Positions 24,956 to 34,800 of a DNA stretch of 64,000 nucleotides are shown here, one piece after another. The DNA is from Planctomycetota bacterium. GTDB lineage: Bacteria > Planctomycetota > UBA1135. Both the position numbers and the translations under genes were made by a program. The stretch covers positions 62,001-126,000 of the forward strand of contig SHNF01000011.1 in the NCBI GenBank assembly GCA_004295085.1, in the 5' to 3' direction. The notes below the pieces were generated by a model that searched no databases, was not told where the DNA came from, and saw nothing but the letters and a program-made list of their open reading frames with translations. Within the stretch, counting starts at the first letter, position 1. The number at the start of each line of letters is the position of its first letter.

Positions 24956-26368
24956 TCAGGGCGCATCCAGGATCGCGCGCGCAGTTTCGATGATGGCCAG
25001 CGCCTGCGCGTTGCCGGCGGAGTCCATGGCGAGCGCCGCCAGATCGGCCAGGAACGCCGCCAACTCCTCGGGCGGCGCCTTGCTGTCCTTGAGAGCGAGT
25101 GCTGCGCTCGGCAGGTGGGCGCAGTACTTGCGGTCCTGGAAGCTGAGCTCCACCGCCAGGTAGCTGCCGGAGGCCGGATCCAGCCGTCCCTCCAGCAGCC
25201 GGTGCAGGAGGACGGCACGCTCCACGCTACGGTCGCCCGCGTCCAGGGCTCGGTCCAGCAGCTCGGCCAGCAGGGCTGCGTCCGTGCCGCCGCCGGCGGC
25301 GTAGGCCTCGAGCGCCGCCTCCGTGGTGTCGAAGGCCACGAAACGGTCTTCTGGACCGAGCTGCCTGAGGCAGCGCAGCGCCGGCGACTCCTCGCCATCG
25401 ATCGCGAGCAGGCCGTTCCCCCAGGCGATCACCATCGGGCGCCCCCAGTACCTCGGGCGGACAAGCAGGCGCTGCAGCACGGAGCGTGCGTGCTCCCCGC
25501 CGTACGCGCACAGTCCGCGCACCGCCCCCGGATGGGCGGTCACGTCCAGGAGCACGCCCTCCCCCAGGCAGGGCGCGAGCAACGCACGCACGCCTTCGCC
25601 CTGCTCATAGCGATCGGCCAGGGCCAAGGCCGCGAGGCTGCGCTGCGTCCAGATCTCGCGCTCGCTGCGCGCGTCCGCCCGCAGCAGGATCTCGCGCGCC
25701 AGCTCCCGCACCCATTCCAGCCGGCATGGCCCGAGGCTCCCTCCCAGGAAGTGATACTCGCGGAAGTACTTCTGGAAGCCGGAAACCGCGATCGGGCCGG
25801 CGGAGCCGGCCATGCTGGCCCAGAGGATCCCGGCTTCGACGCCCGGATCCTGAACGGAGCGCGCGAGCACCACCCGCGCCCACCTCTCCCACGTGGCCGG
25901 CAGCAAGCGCCAGGCCTCACCCAGGATGACCCCCTTGATCCAGGAGCTGGACTCCAGTCGCAGCCACTCCGGATCCGGCAGCAGTCCTGGCGCAGCTCCC
26001 TCGCGCAGCTGCGCGAGGCGCTCCTCCACGTCTCCAACGGCCCGTTCGCGAAAGGCCTCGCGACCGAGCGCCTGCAGCGCTTCCGCGACGGCCGCGCGCA
26101 GTCGCAGCCAGTACTCCTCGGGCGGATGACACCAGGACGGCTCCGCCGGCGCTGCGGCCGCCGCTGCCACCACCGCGCCGTCCGGCAGCGGCCGCCGCTG
26201 CTCCGCGGCCGGGGCCAGGCGCGCCGTTGCGCACGCCTCCTCGCACGCGGACGCCTGCGCGACGGCCGGCTTCGCCGCTGGATTCCGGAGCCGCAACAGC
26301 ATGACTGCGACGGTCGCGGCCAGGACTAGCCCGATGATCGGGATGAGCCGGAACACGATCCTCCCCAT
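24956..26368 (-). CDS. membrane-anchored protein of unknown function, all-alpha
   Basis: 470 residues from the ATG at 26368, chosen because GAGGAA precedes it and the N-terminus is one transmembrane helix (IVFRLIPIIGLVLAATVAVMLL). The rest is Ala/Leu/Arg-rich and helical (EEYWLRLRAAVAEALQALG, SLAALALADRYEQGEGVRAL, LRCLRQLGPEDRFVAF), suggesting HEAT- or TPR-like solenoid repeats. I do not recognise a family. The signal-anchor places the bulk outside the cytoplasm. Confidence 0.6.
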   Translation of the reverse strand: MGRIVFRLIPIIGLVLAATVAVMLLRLRNPAAKPAVAQASACEEACATARLAPAAEQRRPLPDGAVVAAAAAAPAEPSWCHPPEEYWLRLRAAVAEALQALGREAFRERAVGDVEERLAQLREGAAPGLLPDPEWLRLESSSWIKGVILGEAWRLLPATWERWARVVLARSVQDPGVEAGILWASMAGSAGPIAVSGFQKYFREYHFLGGSLGPCRLEWVRELAREILLRADARSEREIWTQRSLAALALADRYEQGEGVRALLAPCLGEGVLLDVTAHPGAVRGLCAYGGEHARSVLQRLLVRPRYWGRPMVIAWGNGLLAIDGEESPALRCLRQLGPEDRFVAFDTTEAALEAYAAGGGTDAALLAELLDRALDAGDRSVERAVLLHRLLEGRLDPASGSYLAVELSFQDRKYCAHLPSAALALKDSKAPPEELAAFLADLAALAMDSAGNAQALAIIETARAILDAP

Positions 26369-26420
26369 GGATTCCTCGCCAAGCTCGTTCAGCCTCCCTC
26401 TTCTATCCCAAGCAACATCT

Positions 26421-26759
26421 TCAGCCGGGCGTTTCCCCAGTCTGCCCGGTCTTGCATGCCGCCAAGGACGCGGCACAGCTCTCCTGGCAGGATTGCAGCG
26501 TCACGCTGGCGGCTTCGAGGCACGCGGTCAGCTCTTCATTCTCGCACCAGGTGAAGATGAGGAAGCTGTCGCACCAGAGGTCGCGGCAGGACTCCTGGTT
26601 CTTCGCGAAATCGTTGAAACAGCCTTGCATGCAACGGCGGTATTCCGCCTCGCAGTCGCGTTTCGGAGGCGTGCCATCCGGCCCGTCCTGGCGTCCCCAG
26701 AGCAGGCCGCAGGCCGCCCACAGCAAGAAAACCGTTCCCAGCAGTGCTTTCGTACGCAT
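26421..26759 (-). CDS. small secreted Cys-rich protein
   Basis: 112 residues from the ATG at 26759, which follows AGGAAGG by 5 nt. After a signal peptide (KALLGTVFLLWAACGLLWG) come ten Cys in spaced pairs (DCEAEYRRCMQGC, ESCRDLWC, TWCENEELTAC, SCQESCAASLAAC). The spacing suggests a helical disulfide-bonded fold such as a CX9C or CX3C hairpin. No family recognised. It lies 52 bp upstream of the membrane-anchored protein, probably in the same operon. Confidence 0.65.
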   Translation of the reverse strand: MRTKALLGTVFLLWAACGLLWGRQDGPDGTPPKRDCEAEYRRCMQGCFNDFAKNQESCRDLWCDSFLIFTWCENEELTACLEAASVTLQSCQESCAASLAACKTGQTGETPG

Positions 26760-26958
26760 GGACACCTTCCTGTACCACCTTCAGTACCTGGACCGGCCGG
26801 CTGGCGGCTCATGCGTTGCAGCGGCGCCCGCGCCATCCGCGGCGGTCACCCGGATGACGGTTGAGCCGAAGAAGGTTACACGTGGTTTCCCGTGGCCGCG
26901 CGCGAGCTCGCCGCGCGCCGCTACAGTGCCCGTCCCTGTTCGCTGCCCCACGCGGATC

Positions 26959-28206
26959 ATGCACGTCCTAGCCGTTCTTACGCTCTTTCTGCCCTGCGCC
27001 CAGGCTGAGCCGGCGCAGCTCCTGCTGGTCAGCGGCTACACGTCGGACAGCGTGGACCGCTACAACGCCGCAAGCCTGGCCTGGCACGGCCGGCTCGACG
27101 GCGGCCCGCTCAACGGTGCCCAGTCCATCACGCTCGGCCCCGACGGTCTCTTGTACGTGTGCAGCGAGGAGGAGGACGCGGTGCTGCGCTACGCGGCCGG
27201 GACCGGCGCCTTCGTGGACGCGTTCGTGGACGACGACCCGGGCACTCCGGTAGACGAAACCGGCGGCCTGGACGGCCCCACGGCCGCCGTCTTCGGACCC
27301 GACGGCCACTGGTACGTCGCCAGCTTCAACACCGACGCGGTGCTGCGCTACCAGGGCAGCAGCGGCGCCTTCCTGGACGTGTTCGTGCCGCCGAACAGCG
27401 CCAACTTGAACGGTCCCGACGTCGGCATGATCTTCGGGCCCGACGGCAGCCTGTACGTTCCGAGCTACTGGAACCACACCGTCAAGCGCTACGACGCCCT
27501 CACCGGCGCCCCGATCGGCACCAACGGCAACTTCGTGGCCTTCCGCTCCGGCGGCCTGGCCAACCCGCGCGGGCTGATCTTCTCCGGCGCCCATTTCTAC
27601 GTCGCGAGCGAAGGGACCGACGAGGTGCTGCGCTACGACGCCATCAGCGGCGCCTTCGTGGACGAATTCGTGTGGGACGACCCGGCCACGGGCGCCGACG
27701 ACAACGGCAGCCTGAACGGCCCCTGCGGCATGGAGTTCGGGCCCGACGGCCAGCTCTACGTCACCAGCGTGAACAGCGACGAGGTGCTGCGCTTCGACGG
27801 CAGCAGCGGCGACTACCTGGATACGGTGGTGGCCGCGGGCGCAAACGGCGTGGACGCACCCACCTTCCTGCGCTTCGTGGCGCTGGAGGGCATCCTGCTC
27901 GACCCCGCGGTCCCGGGTATCGCCGGCCAGCTCAACACGGTCCGCATCTTCGGCGCCACGGCGGGCGAGCGCGCGTTCTTCGCCTACGGCTTCAGCGCCG
28001 GCTCCACGCCGGTGCCGGGCTGCCTCCTGCTCAGGGTAGGCATCGCCCAAGCGCGGCTCGGCGGCCAGGAGATCGTGGATTCCAGCGGCGAGGCCAGCTT
28101 CGCGACCATCGTGCCCGCCGCCGCCGCCGGCCGCACGGTCCTGATGCAAGTGGTCGAGCGCCGCAGCTGCCGCCTCAGCAACCTGCTCACGCAGACCCTG
28201 CAGTAG
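26959..28206 (+). CDS. secreted NHL/SMP-30-like beta-propeller protein
   Basis: 415 residues starting at MHVLAVLTLFLPCAQAEP, a signal peptide, although the frame is open further upstream. Repeated blades read SITLGPDGLLYVCS, AVFGPDGHWYVASF, MIFGPDGSLYVPSY and MEFGPDGQLYVTSV, each with a following DEVLRYD.xSGAFVD.FV part, as in NHL/Vgb-like propellers. The last 100 residues, ending AAAAGRTVLMQVVERRSCRLSNLL, look like a divergent copy of the C-terminal domain of the proteins at 10786 and 40130. Role unknown, probably extracellular. Confidence 0.75.
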   Translation: MHVLAVLTLFLPCAQAEPAQLLLVSGYTSDSVDRYNAASLAWHGRLDGGPLNGAQSITLGPDGLLYVCSEEEDAVLRYAAGTGAFVDAFVDDDPGTPVDETGGLDGPTAAVFGPDGHWYVASFNTDAVLRYQGSSGAFLDVFVPPNSANLNGPDVGMIFGPDGSLYVPSYWNHTVKRYDALTGAPIGTNGNFVAFRSGGLANPRGLIFSGAHFYVASEGTDEVLRYDAISGAFVDEFVWDDPATGADDNGSLNGPCGMEFGPDGQLYVTSVNSDEVLRFDGSSGDYLDTVVAAGANGVDAPTFLRFVALEGILLDPAVPGIAGQLNTVRIFGATAGERAFFAYGFSAGSTPVPGCLLLRVGIAQARLGGQEIVDSSGEASFATIVPAAAAGRTVLMQVVERRSCRLSNLLTQTLQ

Positions 28207-28215
28207 CGCCAGGCC

Positions 28216-28527
28216 TCAGCAACGGCAGGCCAGGCAGTCCCGGGTGGCGGCGTGGAAGTAGTCCGCCTTCCACCAGTGCGGGTCGTTCAGCTCGCGGTAC
28301 TCGACGCCGGCGGGAAGCCGGGCCGGCCGGCTGCGGAACGGGCCGCTCAGGAGCACCAGGACGGCGCTGGCGCCATACATGCCGGTGCGGGCTTCGACCA
28401 CGGTGTTGCCGGCCGCCAGCTCGGCCGCGAGCAGTCCGCGCAGCTCCGGGCACAAGTCGGCCGCCGTCCTGTCTTGCGGGGCAGGCTTCAACGCCGCACG
28501 GGCTCCGGCGCGCGCGGCGGCATGCAA
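28216..28527 (-). CDS. small hypothetical protein, possibly frameshifted at its start
   Basis: 103 residues from a TTG. The body (GNTVVEARTGMYGASAVLVL, ELNDPHWWKADYFHAATRDC) looks like real protein and ends with the Cys pair LACRC. The N-terminus is poor, while another frame just upstream (ATG at 28586) encodes a convincing signal peptide, MVRAILLVPGAALLAVS. A one-base indel near 28500 would join them into a secreted protein. No function assigned. Confidence 0.45.
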   Translation of the reverse strand: MHAAARAGARAALKPAPQDRTAADLCPELRGLLAAELAAGNTVVEARTGMYGASAVLVLLSGPFRSRPARLPAGVEYRELNDPHWWKADYFHAATRDCLACRC

Positions 28528-28668
28528 CTACGCACGGACACGGCGAGCAGGGCTGCGCCGGGAACCAGCAGGATTGCGCGGACCATGAGGCAGCATGTCT
28601 TGCAAGCGCTGCGCGCATGATATCAGTCCTGGAGGCATGATCCGCTCGCTGCCACCAGAGAACCTCGG

Positions 28669-29142
28669 CTACATCGACTGCGCCGGAGCGGCCGGCCGCC
28701 GGCCGCGGTGGATGCCGGCCCACCACAGCAGCGCAATGAAGAGGATCTGCAGCGCGATGCGCGGGACCAGCGGCGTCACCGGCTCGCCGCGCAGCGTGGC
28801 GCCGCTCGTCGCGGCGTGGATGTTGGCCGGCAGCACCGCGATCAGGAACAGGATCAGCGCGGCGGCGGCCAGGCGCCGCGTGCTCGGGACCAGCAGGCCG
28901 ACGGCGCCCAGGATCTCGCACACGCCCGTGAGCGTGACCACCAGTTCGGGATCCGGCACCCAGGGCGGCACCATGCGCACCAGGTCCGCGCGCATGGAGC
29001 CGAAGTGCGCGACCGCGGTGAAGCAGAACATGACGGCCAGCCCGACGCGCGCCGCCGCCGCCCAGCTCCGCAACGGGAGCCACCAGAGCCCAGCGAGACG
29101 CGCGAGCAGGGTGGCAAGCACCAGGACGATGAGGGGCACCAT
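28669..29142 (-). CDS. DoxX-like integral membrane protein
   Basis: 157 residues from the ATG at 29142, with four hydrophobic segments (VPLIVLVLATLLARLAGLWW, VGLAVMFCFTAVAHF, LTGVCEILGAVGLLV, LFLIAVLPANIHAAT). The pattern AVAHF...MVPPWVPDPELVVTLTGVCEILGAVG matches DoxX/DoxD-like proteins. Family members are linked to redox or sulfur metabolism in some species; the role here is unknown. Confidence 0.78.
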   Translation of the reverse strand: MVPLIVLVLATLLARLAGLWWLPLRSWAAAARVGLAVMFCFTAVAHFGSMRADLVRMVPPWVPDPELVVTLTGVCEILGAVGLLVPSTRRLAAAALILFLIAVLPANIHAATSGATLRGEPVTPLVPRIALQILFIALLWWAGIHRGRRPAAPAQSM

Positions 29143-29305
29143 CAGGCCGCCAACGCCCCGCTCCGAAGCAGCCAGCCGGCGGCACCGGGCGGGCCATTCC
29201 ATGCCATGGCGATAGGTGCCTCCGTGGCACCAATCGCCGTAGCTCGCAAGGAGGGGGTCGGAAGCGGATCCTGGAGCCCGCTGCGACCGGGTGCGCGCTG
29301 CTCAG

Positions 29306-29863
29306 TCATCCAGCTTGCATCTCCCACAAGCCAGGATAGCGGCGGACGAAGCCGTCCGGAGTGACTTCGAGCAGGCCCGCGTAGTCGAAGCGCGGCGCCT
29401 GGTACCAGTAGGACGACTGGCTGCGGCACTCGTAACGCTGCTGGAGCAGATCGAGGGTGCCGGCCGCGACGTCCAGCCACGCGACCGGAGCATCCGCGGA
29501 CTGGCCTTCGGTCAGGGCCAGGCGGCGGATCTGCAGCAGGTTGGTGGCCGGCGTGAAGCCGAGGTCGAGATCCACGCAGGTGTGCAGGCCGGAGATGACC
29601 GCGCCGTTGAGGGTCCAGGTTCCGCCGGACGTGCGCGCGATGGAGAAGCGCACGGCTTGCCCGCCCAGCCAGCCGTGCACCTGCCCCTGCTGCGTCCGCC
29701 AGGCCCGGTCGCAGGTGACCTGATAGCTGAGGCAGGCGGGCATGCCTTCGTGGGGGAAGACCGCGACGCCGTCGATCTGCCAGCCGGCGTCGCTGCCGAG
29801 CAGGCGGCAGGCGTCGTGGCCCGGGGAGTCGAGCCGTCGCCACAGAATGCAGGCTACCGCCAT
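29306..29863 (-). CDS. putative glycolipid-binding domain protein
   Basis: 185 residues that match the putative glycolipid-binding family (DUF1089 type): ILWRRLDSPGHDACRL near the start, VTCDRAWRTQQGQVHGW in the middle and the ending APRFDYAGLLEVTPDGFVRR followed by YPGLWE. No signal peptide, so probably cytoplasmic. The stretch 29143-29305 before the next gene holds nothing I can identify. Confidence 0.75.
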   Translation of the reverse strand: MAVACILWRRLDSPGHDACRLLGSDAGWQIDGVAVFPHEGMPACLSYQVTCDRAWRTQQGQVHGWLGGQAVRFSIARTSGGTWTLNGAVISGLHTCVDLDLGFTPATNLLQIRRLALTEGQSADAPVAWLDVAAGTLDLLQQRYECRSQSSYWYQAPRFDYAGLLEVTPDGFVRRYPGLWEMQAG

Positions 29864-29963
29864 TCCGGTGTTCCCTGGGCGCCCGAGCTACAAGTCTACG
29901 GTTACACCTGACCGGCTGCGCGGTCACGTGAGGTCCGCGCTCGTCGAGAGCTGGATCGACGAG

Positions 29964-30953
29964 CTAGTTGCTCTGAGTCGCTCCGGCCCGGGCCACATCG
30001 CCCGGCATCAACACGTCCAGGCCCAGCGCGTCGAAGGCGGCGCCGTCGAGCCGCTGGTCACCGGTGTAAGGCGCGACCAGCCGGCACTGGCGCACGGCCT
30101 CGGCCGGATCCATGCGGTGGATGAGGAGGAAGGACAGGAAGATGAAGTCCGAGATCGCGCTCGCGTCCCAGGCGACGGAGGCGCGGTAGCCGGAGATCGG
30201 GAAGCGTGAATCGGCCGGGATCTGCGCCATCACGCGCGCGGGGACGGAGCCGCTCATCATCGAGCAGCCGCTCAGGTGCAGCAGCTCCAGGTTGGAGGCG
30301 TCGCGCGTGCTCGCGGCGATCACCTGGGCGTCGATGGTGGTGCCGCCGACGCCGATGCCGTCCGGGGTGCCGTGGGTCGAGATCAGGAGCACGACGGGCT
30401 CGGCGAGGTAGGCCACCTCGCCGCACAGGCGGCGGAAGTCCTCGGCGTCGTGGAAGAAGCGGTGGCGCACCTGGACGTGGCGCGCGGCGGACATGGTGAA
30501 GTAGCTCTGCAGCATGTCGCCGAACGAGTATTCCGCCTCCGCGAGGTCGCTCTCCCAGTAGGCCTCGAGCACGACCAGCCAGACCCGCCCGGCCACCGGC
30601 TGGACGCGGCGCCCGGACCACGAGCTCCAGCCCGGCTGCCCCTCGGCGCGCCACTGCCCTTCGAAGTGCTGGCCGCCGTCGCGCAGCTCGAACCAGCCCT
30701 CGCCGCGCGCGGCCGGCTCGCTGTACGTGAACGTCAGGCGCTCCCCCGCGACCGTCCCTGCGACTTGCGAGCCGCCGGCGTAGGCGTAGCTCCCCGTGAC
30801 GGCATCGCCGCTCTGGCGCAGCCGCATGCGGCCGTAGCTCGTGTCCCACAGCCCCTCGTAGGGGCCCGCGGCTTGTGCGGCCGGCGCTGAGATCGCCGGC
30901 GCCTGCGGAGAGAGAAGGAGCGGGAGGAGAGTCGCCAGGGCGATAGGGAGCAT
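29964..30953 (-). CDS. secreted clan CD (caspase/CHAT-like) peptidase-fold protein
   Basis: 329 residues with a signal peptide (MLPIALATLLPLLLSPQAPA). Residues 30-115 form a beta-rich part (GLWDTSYGRMRLRQSGDAVTG...), as in small lipocalin- or META-like domains. The second half contains VVLLISTHGTPDGIGVGG, then LELLHLSGCSMMSGSVP and ISGYRASVAWDASAISDF. A His-Gly after a hydrophobic strand, followed about 45 residues later by a strand ending in Cys, is the His-Cys dyad layout of caspases, CHAT and gingipain-like peptidases. Assignment rests on this motif pair; activity is inferred. Confidence 0.6.
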   Translation of the reverse strand: MLPIALATLLPLLLSPQAPAISAPAAQAAGPYEGLWDTSYGRMRLRQSGDAVTGSYAYAGGSQVAGTVAGERLTFTYSEPAARGEGWFELRDGGQHFEGQWRAEGQPGWSSWSGRRVQPVAGRVWLVVLEAYWESDLAEAEYSFGDMLQSYFTMSAARHVQVRHRFFHDAEDFRRLCGEVAYLAEPVVLLISTHGTPDGIGVGGTTIDAQVIAASTRDASNLELLHLSGCSMMSGSVPARVMAQIPADSRFPISGYRASVAWDASAISDFIFLSFLLIHRMDPAEAVRQCRLVAPYTGDQRLDGAAFDALGLDVLMPGDVARAGATQSN

Positions 30954-31013
30954 GGGAGGCCGTGATTCTAGGCGGCGCCTGCACGCATCATGCGCCCGTT
31001 GCCGCGCGCGGCG

Positions 31014-31520
31014 TCAGACGTAGTAGCCGAGGTTGTTCAGGTAGTGGAGGATCGCCGCCGGCCACAGGGTACGGCAGCGCAAGGTCACGTATCCGAAGAG
31101 GGGACCGAGTACGAGGCCGGTGTAGGCCACCATGCGCAGGAGGGCTTCCGTGTCCAGCCAGTAGATGTTGCGCAGGTGCAGCAGGCCGAACAGGAACGAG
31201 GAGATCGCGATGGCAAAGGTATTGGAGTGGTTGCGGACCAGTCGGCCCAGGATCCAGCCGCGGAAGATCAGCTCCTCGTAGATCGGGTTGACCAGGACGT
31301 TGAAGGCAGGCCCGGCGAAGCCGAAGCTGGTGCCTTTCGCACGATACTCGGCATGGGTGCAGAAGACCGTCGTCACGAACAAGGCGACGACGAGCGCGGC
31401 CTGGGTCCATGCCGGGAAGATCCAGACGCGCTTGAATTCGTACAAGGACTCCTGGGCCGGGTCCACCTTGCCGGTGCGAAGGACCGCAATGATCCGCTGG
31501 AGCAGGCTGCCGCCGCTCAC
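31014..31520 (-). CDS. CPBP family intramembrane metalloprotease
   Basis: 168 residues, membrane-embedded, with the full CPBP (Abi/Rce1-like) motif set: EELIFRGWILG (EExxxR), FLFGLLHLRN (FxxxH) and ILHYLNNLGY (HxxxN). Members cleave or bind membrane substrates; bacteriocin-immunity and prenyl-protein-like roles are known in the wider family. The start overlaps the stop of the upstream small gene (ATGA). Confidence 0.85.
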   Translation of the reverse strand: MSGGSLLQRIIAVLRTGKVDPAQESLYEFKRVWIFPAWTQAALVVALFVTTVFCTHAEYRAKGTSFGFAGPAFNVLVNPIYEELIFRGWILGRLVRNHSNTFAIAISSFLFGLLHLRNIYWLDTEALLRMVAYTGLVLGPLFGYVTLRCRTLWPAAILHYLNNLGYYV

Positions 31521-31786
31521 GAGCGTCCTTGCAACGCGACTCGCGCGGCGAGCGCGGCCATCCTAGTCGTGAGCGCGCTGGAGCTGGTCCGCAGCGCCTT
31601 CTCGGCGTGCTGCGCCAACTGTTTCGGCTGCAAGTCCTCGGACACGTGATAGGGTTGGCGGGTCCACTCGTCGTCCACGAGCTCGAGGCGGCGCCGGTCG
31701 GCGACCACGAAGTCGCCGTCTCGCTCGCCGCCGACCACCAGGGCGGCCCAGCCGGAGTGGGCTTTCAGTCCGAAGGCGACTCTCAT
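31517..31786 (-). CDS. small conserved protein of unknown function
   Basis: 89 residues opening MRVAFGLKAHSGWAALVVGG, which looks like the N-terminal strand of an actin/RNase-H-like or similar compact domain, then GDFVVADRRRLELVDDEW and RQPYHVSEDLQPKQL. The C-terminus looks cut short compared with the quality of the start. Coupled to the CPBP gene by a 4-bp overlap and divergent from the kinase gene 43 bp away. No function assigned. Confidence 0.6.
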   Translation of the reverse strand: MRVAFGLKAHSGWAALVVGGERDGDFVVADRRRLELVDDEWTRQPYHVSEDLQPKQLAQHAEKALRTSSSALTTRMAALAARVALQGRS

Positions 31787-31829
31787 GGCCTGAAGGGAAC
31801 CAGTATGCTGGCCGGCCGCGGCTGCGCGT

Positions 31830-34800
31830 ATGGGCGAAACTCCCCCGCTGCTCCACGTCGTTCTGGCCGAGTGCCTGGAACGCTACGAGCACGAAGGCGA
31901 GGCCGCGATCGAGCGCGCCTGCGCGGCGCACCCGGAGCTGGCGGAAGACATCCGCCGACGCGCCGCCGCCCTGCTCGAGCTGGGCCTGCTGGTGGAGGGG
32001 GCGCCCGCCGGCGACGAGGCTCTGCCGCGGCAGATGGGCGAGTTCCGCCTGCTGCGCCGCATCGGCGGCGGCGGCATGGGCATGGTGTACCTGGCCGAGC
32101 AGCCGCGCCTCGGGCGCCGCGTGGCCTTGAAGCTGGTGCGGCCCGAGCAGCTGTTCTTCCCCGGGGCGCGCGCGCGCTTCGAGCGCGAAGCCATGGCCGC
32201 GGCACGCCTGCAGCACCCTGGGATCGTGGCCGTGCACGCCGTGGGCGAGCAGGACGGGATCCCGTACCTGGCGATGGAGTGGGTGCGCGGGGCCACCCTC
32301 GCACAGGTGATCCAGGCGCTGTCCGGCCGCCCGCCGCAGCAGCTCACCGGCGCGGACCTGCGCCTGGCCGTGCTGCACGAGCTGCGGGCGGAGGAAGAGC
32401 CCGCGGAAGCCGCTCCCGAGGACGACAGCCTGCCCTTCCGCGGAAGCTGGGAGGAGGTGTGCCTGCGGCTGGTGCGCGAGGCGGCGGAAGCCCTGGACCA
32501 CGCGCACCGCCGCGGCGTCGTGCACCGCGACATCAAGCCGTCGAACATCATGGTGACGCCCGCGGGGCGCGTGCTCATCCTCGACTTCGGGCTGGCACAG
32601 GCCGAAGGGGTGACGCGCCTGACGCGCAGCGGCTCGCAGCTCGGCTCGCTGCCCTACATGGCGCCGGAGCAGCTGCGCGGCGAGAGCACGCGCGTGGGCG
32701 CGCGCAGCGACGTCTATGCGCTGGGGGTCTCGCTGTACGAGCTGCTGGCGCTGGACCTGCCGTACCTGGCCGAGACCACCGGGCGCACGCGCGAGCTGAT
32801 CCTGGAAGCCCGCCCCTTGGCGCTGCGCGCGCGCAACCCGGCCGTGTCCTGGGAGACCGAGACCGTGTGCCTGGCCGCCATGGAGGCGGACCCGGAGCGC
32901 CGCTACGCGTCGGCGGCGGACTTCGCGCGCGATCTCGGCAACGTCCTGGAGCGCCGCCCGATCGCGGCGCGCCGCCCGGGCCTGCTGCGCCGCGCCCGCC
33001 GCTGGACCCAGCGCCGGCCGGCCGCGGCGGTGGCGCTCGGCATGGGCCTGGCCGCGACCGTGGTCGTGCCGACGCTGCTGGCCGTGCAGCAAGGCGCGGC
33101 CAGGGCGCAGATCAGTGCCCAGTACCAGCGCGCCGAGGCCAACTTCGACACCGCGCTCGCGGCCGTGGACCGCATGCTGACGCGCGTGGCGGCGGAGCGC
33201 CTGGTGCGCACGCCGCAGACCGAGGGCCTGCGCCGCGCAGTGCTGCAGGACGCCCTCGACTTCTACCGCGGCTTCCTGCAGCAGAAGGGGGATGACCCGC
33301 GCCTGCAGTACGAGACGGCGCGCGCCTGGCGGCGCGTGGGCGACATCTCGGCGCTGCAGGGCGATGTCGGCGCTGCGACCGATGCCTACCGGCAGGCCCT
33401 GGCGCTTGGCCAGCGGTGGGAGCAATCCGCCCCGGACCAGCCGGGCCTGCTCGAAGAACTCGGGCTCACGCGCCTGGGCCTCGGCCGCCTGCTCGGCACG
33501 GCCGGCGACTACGAAGCCGCGGCGGCGGAGCTGGCGGCGGCTCTGGAGATCTTCGCGCGCCTGAGTCGGCAGCACGGGCAGCAGCCGGAACACGTGTTCC
33601 AGCGCGGCCGCGCGCGTTGCGGTCTGGCGGTATTGCAGTGGAACCGCGGCGAGCTGGAGACGGCGCTGGACGCCTTCGAGGGCGGCCTCGCCGACCTCCA
33701 CGCGCGGCTGGCGGCGCCGGAATCCGACCCGTGGGACCGGGCGGAGCTGGCCGAGCAGACGGCCAAGTACGGCAACATGCTGTCGGTGGCAGGCCGTCAC
33801 GAGCACGCGCAGCAGGCCTTCCAGAGCGCCTGGGAGCTGCTGGAGGCCGCCCTGGACGCCTGGCCCGAGGATCCCGTGCTGCTGCGCCAGCGCGGGCGGC
33901 TGGCGCGCAGCCGGGCGGGGCTGGAAGAGCGCCGCGGGGATGCGGCCGCAGCCGAGGCGAGCTATCGCGAGGCGATCGCGCTCCAGGAGCGCGTGGCGGT
34001 GGAGCTGCCCAGCGAGACCGAAGTCCGGCTGGAGCTGTCCGCGAGCTGCCAGGGCCTGGCCGCGCTGCTGCGCCGCCAGCGGCGCCCCGAAGAGGCGGAA
34101 GCCCTGCTGCGCCTGTCCCTGGAGGCGCTGCAGCGGATCGCCGCGTTGGCGCCGGCGGTGGTCGACTACCGCCGCAACCTGGCCACGGCCCTTTCCGAGC
34201 ACGCGCAACTCCTCGGCGACCTCCGGCGGCTCGCGGACGCGCTGGAGCAGCAGCAGGAATCGCTGCGCCTGTTCCGCGAGCTGGCGGACGAGGTTCCGGG
34301 GCACGCCGAGATCCGCAAGGGCCTGGGCCGCAGCCAGCGCCGCCTGGGCTACCTGCTGGCGGACGCCGGGCGCTTCGACGAGGCGGTGGACGCGGCGCGC
34401 GCGGCCCTGGCCGTGCACGAGTCCATGCTGGCGGAGCTGCCGGACGTGCCCGCGCTGCAGAGCGAGTGTGCGGACAGCGCCGAAGGCTGTGCCAACCTGC
34501 TGCTGCGCTGGGGCAGACTGGATGAGGCGGTGCCCTTGTATCGGCGCGCCATCGAGCTGCGCGAAACGCTGGCGGCGCAGCATCCGGAGCGTCCCGAGTT
34601 CGCCAGCCTGGCGGGTCACGCCGCCTTCAACCTGGCGCAACTGGAGCTGGAACGGCCGGAGCCGGCGCCAGAGACCCTGGTGGCGCTGGCGCAGCGCGAC
34701 CTGGAGCTGCAGGAGCAGGCCTTGCGGGCGTCGCCGGAGCATCCGGTCTTCCGCGAGCGGGCGCGCGCGGCGCGCCAGTTGCTGGCGCGCTCCCTGATCC

